This document shows positions 56,031-64,000 of a stretch of DNA of 64,000 bases, one piece after another. Under the pieces are notes generated by a model. It worked only from the letters and a program-made list of their open reading frames with translations, did no database searches and was not told the DNA's origin. The translations under genes and the position numbers were made by a program. This DNA is from Periplaneta americana (Eukaryota; Arthropoda; Insecta; Blattodea; Blattidae), in assembly GCF_040183065.1 (NCBI RefSeq), contig NW_027185499.1, positions 3,286,001-3,350,000 of the forward strand. Direction: 5' to 3'. Within the stretch, counting starts at the first letter, position 1; each line of letters begins with the position of its first letter.

Positions 56031-56080
56031 CTCAACCAGGTAACTTGTTCCAACCAGGATTTGAATCCTGAAGTATGAAG

Positions 56081-58024
56081 TGTTAACAACATAGGGGTAG
56101 AAGGCCTTTGTAAACCACTATCTGAACTTTCAGCTGTCATGTACACATGCTACTCACAAATGTCTACTGACTACTCTCCACTGGTCAATCACTTACATCA
56201 ACTAAGGCAGTTTTCTCCCTCTCCTTCCTGCACAGTGGTGCATACTCTGATCAAATATTGTCCAATAATAATATTGGAAATTTTATGATAAAAGTGGCGA
56301 ATGACTCGCAGTGCTATCTAGCAGCAGGGATTGTAGGCAGCGAGTATGACTTGACTCATAGCATAGCACAGTGAACTTTGATGTGAGTTTTGTTGCAGAG
56401 GTCCTGAATCACTCTCCATAGGCTGTGTCAATTATGGTGATAAGGTATATGTACACATTTACGTACAAAAAATTTTGTTTTGTATAATTTTGCTCTGTAA
56501 AATTTTTATACAATTGAGAATGGTATCAGAACGAGAATGAAGTGAACAGATCCCTTGAAATTAGGTCTAAATTGTTTATAAAAATTATTTTGTTTATAAT
56601 TTTGACTTAAAACTTGAAACATGATAGCTCATGCAGTTTTTAAGATAGAGCCACAGTTTCTTCACTGTTTTATAGCTAAAACTATTCTTTAGTGCCTGAC
56701 ATAAAGCTATTTTTTATTTTCATTTACATTAATTAAATATTAGCATATATGTAACTTATACTAATATTTCATGTTGCATATGTCATTTAAAAAATCCATA
56801 GATATGTATTAACTATATTAATGTTATTTTACTCATTGTCAGGCACTGGGGGACATTTCAAGCTTCAAAATGACACCAATATCTTCTTGGTATCACCATA
56901 TTTGGCTGAGATATCATGTTTGAAAGAAATAAATATTCTAAAATTACTATTTACAGGAAATGGAGCCACAAACTTTCAGAGCCTAGAAGACTGCATCATC
57001 ATATGTCACCCCTTAAGCAGTTTCATGTCGGTCCAGTTTCAGCTTCTTTCTGGCACTCAAATACCTCGTCCTTGTTTTAACTTCAGGTGTTGAATGTTTT
57101 TTTTTTTCTTTTTTTTTTTGGTATTTTTGTCCCTATTTCCATTGATGCAACAAATCCTGTGATGGTGTTTGTCCCAGAGTTTATGCCCATCCTCCTCAGA
57201 ATTGTAATTTCTACTTTTACACTCTTATTAAAATGACGTACAACATCATTGACACACAAATTTACAGTTTTATGACTAACAGTAAAAGATTATAAATTGC
57301 TTCAATATGTAAAAAAGTTTTTTCAATCTCATGATCATGCCTAGATATCTATGCATCTATTTCGGGACTAGAAAGAAGTTTATTTTACAAGCAATGCTGG
57401 ACGAGGGGATTGACTGCTACGAAGATCACTCCAAAAGTAAGTGACCGTGGCTGATGATGCAGCATTTTGGAAAATGGGACTTATCTGAAAAACCATAAGG
57501 CATAAATCGAAAATTCTTATATCAAATTAAAGGGGAGAAAATTGTCTATTAAAATAGTTATATTTTGAAAATTCTAATTATTCATCATTTTTTGCGTTTT
57601 GTGGGTGTACATATACCTTAAATATACAAATAAAAGAGCTTAATAAGTTCCTATTGATTTGAAAGGGTTTCTTTTATTTATTTATTTTTTTTCGTACTTT
57701 ACTGATGACGTGAAACAACATTAGAAATAAATTTAACTGTTAGTTTCTTATTAATTCTATACATTAAAGTAATAAACATAGTCATCAATTATGTCTGATC
57801 CTTTTTAAATTAATTGTCTTAGCTCTCAAGAAAAATTCCAATTATTTCAGGAAAATGGTGGTTTGTGCTTTATAGACTAGAGCAGCCAAAGTTTAAAATC
57901 TGCCTCATTGTGCGTGTGTAATACTGAGGATGGATATGGATTAAATGAATTGTTCTCTCTTTCTAAAAAAAATAGAATAAATATTAGAGATAACATCTTA
58001 CTTCAGTCTGTTTCTTTCTATTAG
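56081..58024. other. CD2BP2 intron, last part
   Basis: AT-rich sequence with T runs near 57095-57120. A 90-codon frame at 56821-57093 is not recognised and is probably chance. The acceptor TTTCTTTCTATTAG for the next exon ends at 58024. Confidence 0.5.
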
Positions 58025-58190
58025 ATTAAGAAGAAGGATGAAAAGCCAGAAGGTGCAGAAGGTAACGAAAATGATAGCAACAGTGATCATTCAAACCCTG
58101 GAACTCCATTTGATCACATTGCTGTCTACAGGCAAATGTTAGAATTGATGAAGCCAGGTGAAACTGTTGCGAAATCTTTACGAAGGCTGG
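58025..58190 (+). CDS. CD2BP2: CD2BP2 exon, PGETV...LRRLG block
   Basis: The exon starts in phase 0, directly continuing DWVK of the previous exon: IKKKDEKPEGAEGNENDSNS, then a variable acidic stretch, then FDHIAVYRQMLELMKPGETV and AKSLRRLG. It exits in phase 1 at 58190 before GTAAAT. The LLELLxPxETVxxALRRLG block is conserved in human CD2BP2 and insect orthologues, upstream of the C-terminal GYF domain. Reading on past the donor gives 21 unrelated residues and a stop, which I regard as intron. The GYF exons are not visible before 64000 and should lie beyond. No inactivating change is seen in this exon. Confidence 0.75.
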
Positions 58191-61100
58191 GTAAATTGCT
58201 GAAATTTAGTGATAATATTATGGACCATATTCTGGCCCAGGGTATACAGAAATAAGTTTAGTTGTTCATAGATTATATTGACGTGATGTCATGTTTGACT
58301 CGTGCCACATGTATTATAATGAAACACTTGCATCTTGTTTGTGCTGCAGTTGCCGTTCTATTCATGATTCAAAACTAGACTCCGCTGACTGTTCACAATG
58401 CATTATAGTGATAAAAACTGATATTATGATGACCTTACCTACTATTTAAATCATTTATTTATTTTTACTGGTAGAGTTAGTGCCATATGGTATTTTCTTC
58501 CACTCAACCAGTATAAAAGTATGTTACAAATATAAATAACAGCAATACAGAAAACAATATAATTATAATAAAAATAATTATAATTATAATAAACTTACAC
58601 ATACACTCACCCTAGTACATAATATACATAACTCTTAACAGATACACATCATGTACAGTGTAGCCCACCGAAGTGGTGTACAAAGTGAAAATGAGTCACA
58701 GTCCTGCCATCTATCCGTAATATACGGAACCCAAATCACGCAAGTGAAGTAGGTAGGCATTAGACACACACACACACAATTATAATAATAGTAAGAGCAA
58801 AATGCAGATGTGTTTAGTTTAATTACGTGTAATTCTAAGAGTTAAACAATTACAGTGTAGCATTAAATAATATAATTTGGACTGAAGGAATGATTAACAT
58901 AATGAAGGAAAATTGATACATTAAAAATAAAAATCATGTTCTACAAAAGTAGTATTTGAATAAATATCTTATTCTAGAGACGAAAAGCAGTCTTTTTGAC
59001 AGTCTGATTTTGAAAACAGTCAATGTCTGACAGCCCCTACACTAGAATTACTACTTACATTATTATAAAGAACATACGCTTACATTCATTAAACATGAGT
59101 ATTTACACTATTACACACTATTTAAAAAGTAAGTAGGCTATAGTATTATTAAATAAAATACCTTGCATTAGAATACACAACACTGTACATAATAGTGTAA
59201 ATAATGTTTGATCAATGTAGGCCTACATTCTTCATAATAGTGTAAATAGTAAAAACTAGTGGCTTGTGCATCAAATGCTGCAAACGAAGTTCATTAGACG
59301 TTCAAATAAAAATATTTCAGATTTATTTTCAATGAAAAATACCAGACATTTTGAAAGTTATTTGCCTCCATATTAATGAAACATACTCCCTCTGAATGTT
59401 ATTTTTATGCCAAATACTTTTTCTTGAACCTATCCACCTTAAGTTTTTGAGTTTCAACGCGGAAACGTAAGTAAAAATGTCAGGACGATCAGTACATTTT
59501 TCAAGTGAGAGAAAAGCAATAGCTATTTCAGGTCATTGTGGATTGTAGGTGAAAATTAAAGAAAGTCAGGTTTGCTATGCTTTCGAACAATAGACATAGC
59601 ATCTTGGTGTAGCTGCCGCATGTAGAGCTTGAAATGTAGAGGGTAAAATCATTTTATCAACAGTAATCTCACTAGAGGTTTTGATTTATCTAGAGAAAAT
59701 CAAAACTCGAGTGGGATTTAATTGACTATTACACTATTACAAGAAAGTATATAAAGATTAGAAGTAAAGTACTCCAATACGATAAAATATTAATTGGCTT
59801 ACAAAAATACAACTGTCTTCAAATGTATTATTGTACCATCTCAACATTATGCTAGATGGCAGTAGTGTTTTATGATTATGTTTTCTTGTTACCGGTATCA
59901 GTTGTGCCAACTATGGAATCTTAATTGAAATTTGTGGAAGGTTACTAGTCAAGAAGGCTTTGTTGATTCAGTTTCATTTTTATTAAAACATTTGCATTCC
60001 ACTTCAATCATCCGGATCCCAGTAATCAACGTCACTTGACAGATGATTTTCAATAACTCTTAGTATTAAGCAATCTCTGATACGTGACTATCCATAATAT
60101 CATATAGCAGAAGCTATAACAAACATAACCTAAATAATATAAACAAGTGTTAGAAAAGTTTTAATTAGGGATGATGAAATAAACAAGAAACGTTTTAATT
60201 AACAATGATGAAATAAAAAATAAATATGAATAATTTTAAAAGAAACAATTATTGAAAGTACAATTTTCAAATTTGAATGTTTTAGTGGTTGGTGGTTCAG
60301 TTGATGTTATATTGGACGTGTGCGTAAAAGAAGTGAACTTGTTGATGTGCATGGTGTATCCCTCAACTTATTCAGGATTTCCGAATGGTGCTCTTCATAT
60401 ATGACCAGCGATCTTTATTAATTCTTGTTCTTGAATGGCAATGCGAGTCATATTTGAAAGTGCTGTGCATTGACTGGAGTGGTTTGTAATTTTCTGTTTT
60501 TTGACATCCAGACCAGTGCAGTTTGAAATGTTGGCACACAAAGAAACAAATGCTAGGGTAGTGATAAAAATAAACAAATGCTAGGGACGCGATAAAATTA
60601 AGCAAATTCAAGGGACGTGATAAAATTGAACGATAAGCAGCCATGATTGGTTGAAAGACGTCCTTTCGTACAGTTTTATTGGTCAAAAGTAGTGTGACGT
60701 AGTAAAAGTGTAATAGTCCTGCTAAGAGATCTTGCTGAAATTATCGGATTTTCTAGGCCTCTTATTTTATCAGTAAGTAATATCGTCTTTCCTTAGGAAC
60801 TGTAATTTTTGCGCTCTCTCAAGCCAATACTGAATCTACACCACACAACCATTAAATATATGAAAAAGACCCAACCCACTTGATTAATAACTATAAAATA
60901 TTTGATTTTTAATAATAATATTATTATCTTACGCAAGTTTTGTAGTTTATATATTAACAGCATGGCATTAACTATATTAGTAATTAATTTCTAATGGTAA
61001 TGATATCATCAAACCACCTCAAGTTTTGTAGATTTTAATATCCAATACACAGCTGTATTAAGAAAATTACACACTGCAGAATCAGACCTGTAAATTATTT

Positions 61101-61789
61101 TTAGTAATTCTTGAAGCTTTTAATAACCAATTGAATTTGAACTCTAAATATGTCAGCAATCCTGCAGGTCATGGTCTTCGTGTAATAGCCCATTGGGTCA
61201 TTCCATGGTTGCGTGTGTGACATTTTAACAGCAGATTCACTTACAAAAGATACTGTAGATTAAATGTTTTAAGAGATAACATTTTTATTTTTATATATTA
61301 TATTAACCATCAATTACTTAATTCAGTTATGAAGTTTTTAGTTGGTTAAGAAGAATACACTTAAAAATAAAATATCAATCTTTGTTGCGTGTGTGACAAA
61401 ATGATACAACTCCTTCTCATGCAAGTGAAGATTTTATTACAATTCTGTTCTCTTGGATTATGAATATGATTGTAACTTGTTGGTGATATAAATAAAATGT
61501 ATACTTTTGAGATGATATAATAGAAGTTGCTGAGGAACATTAAACATTCCACGTAAATTCCAATTTGAAAATGTTGCGTGTGTGACCATTGCATGTGTGA
61601 CACTTGAAGACATGTTAAGTTTCCATATTTTTACCAGCAGCAATGTGACATAGATATTTTTTATTTACAAAGGAAACAAAAAAATACCACTGCTATTGAA
61701 ATTAATTTAAAAAAACATACAAATTTCAAATTTTTTACAAACATTCTTGTAGGCTAAAATGCAAGCATAGTCACCTAAAGGCAAATTGA
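58191..61789. other. Intron or intergenic stretch with minor repeats
   Basis: A LINE-3'-UTR-like phrase (TACTGGTAGAGTTAGTGCCA, TTCTTCCACTCAACC) lies near 58460-58510. AT-only runs lie near 58560-58600 and a CA run lies near 58770. GACTATTACACTATTAC at 59737 and its inverted counterpart GTAAAAGTGTAATAGTCC at 60701 may bound an element of about 980 bp, unproven. Three 28-bp units (CAAATGCTAGGG...GATAAAAT) run from 60547 to 60630. TGCGTGTGTGAC recurs at about 61212, 61386 and 61574. No exon is recognised. Confidence 0.45.
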
Positions 61790-62331
61790 CCCCTGTTATT
61801 AAGCAAATTAGGAGATTTCACTTTCTTCAGGATCACTGAGAAGTCCTCCCAAGATTTGTCCTCATTTACTGCCTACAACCAACACTTTCCACTGGGATGC
61901 ATATACTTCAACAAAATTTGATTAGTCTCATCCTCATACTCTATCACAATAGCAAAGAAAGGCCACCAGCATGGTTCAGTCGGTTAAGGCGCCTGCCTAC
62001 GGTCTGAAGTTGCGTTCGGGCGCGGGTTCGATCCCCACTTGGGCTGATTACCTGGTTGGGTTTTTTCCGAGGTTTTCCCCAATCTTAATGTGAATGCAAG
62101 GTAATCTATGGCGAATCCTCGGCCTCGTCTCGCCAAATATCATCTCGCTATCACCAATCTCATCGATGCTAAATAACCTAGTAGTTGATACAGCGTCGTT
62201 AAACAGTCAACTTAAAAAAATAGCAAAGAAGACGTCTTGTTTCCTGCTAGACTTACCTGTTGCATTTAAAGATACAAGTACAAAGTCCCATGGCTCAAGT
62301 TTGGTATTGTCCTTGTTGCATGAAGATCTAG

Positions 62332-62362
<31 letters not shown>

Positions 62363-63700
62363 CAAGATGTAATAATTAGACTGTTGCTAATTCTTCTTGT
62401 TGAGAGCTTACAGAAACCTTCACCACACCTTCTTTAATAGGAGACACAAAGTAAACTTTATGCAGGCTTGGAATTGGCTACACATTTTTCCAACGATTAT
62501 CCAGGAATGATGATAATGAATTCACTTCTTCTGCAGAGTAAATAGTGTTGTTACACCTTTTACACTATGTTTGGTACATTCATAGAATTCAGAAGGCGAA
62601 TTTATAATCACTTGGCGTGATTTCACCATTTGCCAAACAGTTCTTTTCAAAGTTCTCCCAACATTATCAACTGCTCCTTTGCCATGGGAAGTGGCAAAAA
62701 AATTCCAGTCTGCAGAAATATTGAAGTCAGACTGAATATGTATGAGGTTCAACACTGCGAAGCAATTCTTGAACTGTGCAGCACAGCCACCAGAAAATAT
62801 CTTCACATGTTGAATATTCGGAACTTGTTTCAGTTTCAAGTCTTAGAGAAGGGTTTTAAGGAATACCTAAATAGAATATTTGCTGTGTGACAAGTCATCA
62901 CTTATAATGACATAATTATAGTTCTTCCCACATTTCAACCAAACAGCAGCAGTGAAAATGGTGGTTTGTCACTGACTCCAGTCAGCACTTTGAATTTCAT
63001 CTTGGCTCAAACATATGTAGTTTTCTGCAAAATCAGTTTGGATGACTGCATCATGAATTAGAAATTTTTTCTTCACCTCTTCAGAGTGTTTGGACTGTTT
63101 TCTTTTCACGTAACTATGGAGCTTGAATGCCATTCAACTGCATTTGTATTTTCTTCACATAGATACAGTTCCAGTTTCCAGGACAATTTGAGGTTGTCCT
63201 TCCACGTCTCTGCACTGAGGCCATTTCATTTCATTATTAACTGTTTCTTCATCACTAATGATGTTTTGAACAGAATTGCAGGCCGACTTGCATTTCTCAC
63301 ATGTATCTGACATCATTCAAAGTGTTCAATGTCACATACAAGGATGGCTAATAAATCTTGTTTACTACGTGGAAATAGCTACATCAATTTCTTTCCTACA
63401 CTTTCCACCAAAAACTGCATGTTCCCATGGTAATGTTATGGGCCACAGAGGAAACGGGAAATACAAATGGTGGGCGAAGCTCGAAAAAATTGAATTTCTT
63501 TATCACACAATCAGGATATTCCTACACAAACTCTTTATAGGCTTCAGCAATGGTCATCATCATAGTTCATTTCTGTACCACTTCTTTCTTGCTGGTTTGA
63601 ACATTCTTTATGGTGACTTTGTCTTTTTTATCTAGCTCAGTCCTGCTTATGTCATCACGGAGATAAAACTGCACCATGTTATCTTTTGTTTCATCATTCA
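61790..63700 (-). pseudogene. Relic of an unclassified insect transposon protein
   Basis: Leftward from about 63600: AEAYKEFV, YPDCVIKKFNFFELRPPFV and AHNITMGTC; then near 62970-62900 TTIFTAAVWLKCGKNYNYVI and SDDLSHSKYSI; then 62839-62530 VKIFSGGCAAQFKNCFAVLN, WNFFATSHGKGAVDNVGRTL and KRTVWQMVKSRQV; then past the SINE FFAIVIEYEDETNQILLKYM near 61930. The order FELRP - SDxLSHDK - SDGAxxQFKN - FFATSHGKGAVDGxGG recurs in many uncharacterised insect proteins that I associate with mobile elements, but I cannot name a superfamily. Stops and frameshifts are frequent. The conserved Asp in SDGA is replaced by Gly. Confidence 0.6.
61960..62218 (+). mobile_element. SINE, CCTGGTTGGG family, complete
   Basis: A full tRNA-like head (CATGGTTCAGTCGGTTAAGG; GGTTCGATCCCC) is followed by the body (CCTGGTTGGGTTTTTTCCGA, GGCGAATCCTCGGCCTCGTC, CGCCAAATATCATCTCGC, AAACAGTC) and an A-rich tail. 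An exact 12-bp target duplication AATAGCAAAGAA lies at 61948-61959 and 62219-62230. This is the best-preserved copy of the family in the window. A (TTC)n run lies downstream at 62338-62362. Confidence 0.95.
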
Positions 63701-63709
63701 ATCTTTTAC

Positions 63710-64000
63710 CAGTGGCGTATACTGGTTAAAGGGTTTGGGCTACCACTGACCCTATTATTACACAAAATATATTTTAAAATCCCTATAATAAAATTCCTTA
63801 CATATTTATGTGAATTCCAGACGTCTTGATTGGGACGAAAATACGTTGATGACTTCGTCCTTGAAATTACAGTTGGGCCACTTGCAAAGTTTCTGTAGAA
63901 ATGACTTTTCAATGGATATTAGTGCCAAGCCGGATAAACGTTCTTGTGTATGAGTTGATCTACAGTAGGATTTTATTCTCTTCAACGCAGAAAATGTTCT
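63710..64000 (-). mobile_element. End of a hAT element running off the window
   Basis: CAGTGGCGTATACTGGTTAA at 63710 is a typical hAT terminus (CAGTGGCGTA). The minus-strand frame is open from 64000 to a stop at 63806-63808. It reads RTFSALKRIKSYCRSTHTQE, RLSGLALISIEKSFLQKL and NFKDEVINVFSS, an intact dimerisation domain of ZMYM1/TTF-type hAT transposases. It inserted next to or into the unclassified transposon relic. The rest of the element, and whether it is autonomous, lies beyond the window. Confidence 0.85.
63806..64000 (-). CDS. hAT transposase C-terminus, partial, open
   Basis: Sixty-four codons and a TAA stop with no interruption. It runs past the window edge at its 5' side. ALKRIKSYCRSTHTQERLSG is the conserved C-terminal hAT dimerisation core. 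It is the only transposase segment in the window that ends in the expected terminal repeat and shows no damage, so this element may be younger than the others. Confidence 0.8.
   Translation of the reverse strand, partial: RTFSALKRIKSYCRSTHTQERLSGLALISIEKSFLQKLCKWPNCNFKDEVINVFSSQSRRLEFT

Larger units (their letters stand above)
54895..56080 (-). mobile_element. SINE, third family, split by later insertions
   Basis: The piece TTATTTTACGATGCTTTATC to CCTCAACCAGGTA (54895-55056) matches the body of the SINE at 45078. Its continuation (CTCAACCAGGTAACTTG, then a B-box-like GATTTGAATCC) resumes at 56031 and runs to about 56080. The interruption 55057-56030 carries the duplicated target CTCAACCAGGTA on both sides. 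The tRNA head end is poorly preserved. Confidence 0.8.

Noticed and set aside
56821..57093. 90-codon frame in the CD2BP2 intron
   Set aside because: No recognised motif, no splice support and composition typical of AT-rich chance frames.
58191..58255. Extension of the CD2BP2 exon to a stop (KLLKFSDN...)
   Set aside because: A GTAAAT donor follows LRRL in the expected phase, and the extra residues do not fit the family.
63086..63635. Plus-strand frames of 74-119 codons near the end
   Set aside because: They are antisense to the minus-strand transposon relic, whose conserved blocks explain the sequence.

Overview
This window is AT-rich, intron-scale eukaryotic DNA from an insect. Three things point there: dense tRNA-headed SINEs of several families, remnants of insect-type piggyBac, P, pogo, Tc1, hAT and PIF/Harbinger transposons, and RTE, RNase H-bearing and Jockey-like non-LTR retrotransposons. 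From memory of the SINE sequences I infer a cockroach or relative (Blattodea, possibly Periplaneta); this was not checked by any search. There is no bacterial, organellar, rRNA or CRISPR content, and no intact transposase or reverse transcriptase gene. Almost every open frame is a transposon relic or a chance frame.

Host gene content is thin. Two exons at 52428-52591 and 58025-58190 (+) encode the conserved middle of CD2BP2 (U5 snRNP 52K / LIN1 family). They have matching splice phases, but the first carries an in-frame TAA. An open 49-codon stretch at 21502-21648 after a good acceptor looks like the last coding exon of an unidentified + strand gene. Two weaker candidate exons (19148-19266, 19723-19854) lie upstream; the second has an in-frame TGA.

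Layout. 0.9-2.6 kb: pogo element with a decayed transposase C-terminus. 2.8-3.3 kb: truncated hAT MITE abutting an RTE reverse-transcriptase fragment. 4.9-7.4 kb: a direct duplication with nested MITEs. 6.77-8.92 kb: two non-autonomous hAT elements with exact 8-bp target duplications. 9.0-11.0 kb: P-superfamily transposase relic split by a SINE. 11.9-14.3 kb: a complete but dead piggyBac element with TTAA on both sides. 15.9-21.7 kb: dispersed GC-rich repeats, SINEs and candidate exons. 22.2-23.5 kb: ZMYM1-type hAT relic. 24.8-34.4 kb: one 9.6-kb PIF/Harbinger element holding a + strand transposase relic, a second partial transposase copy and a - strand Myb/trihelix-like partner relic, plus later SINE and retroelement insertions. 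35-44.3 kb: fragments of an uncharacterised transposon, hAT, Tc1 and two RNase H retroelement copies. 44.9-46.5 kb: hAT element with a BED-like finger transposase. 47.4-50.4 kb: RTE, RNase H retroelement, a restriction-like endonuclease domain and a Jockey-like fragment. 50.9-51.85 kb: 59-bp satellite of about 15 units. 52-58 kb: CD2BP2 exons whose intron holds a nested stack of hAT, MITE, two SINE families and RTE. 61.8-64 kb: an unclassified transposon relic cut by a SINE and by the end of a hAT element that runs off the window.

The window is best read as layered insertions. Several can be ordered in time because one element lies inside another with its target duplication intact: Tc1 in SINE, SINE in P, SINE in Harbinger, RTE in SINE in SINE, MITE in a TIR. 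I saw no convincing new cellular system. The most unusual material is the very large Harbinger element, the stop-bearing CD2BP2 exon, the unidentified terminal exon, a 35-bp hairpin, an uncharacterised transposon family, and a strong excess of the palindrome TAGGCCTA.
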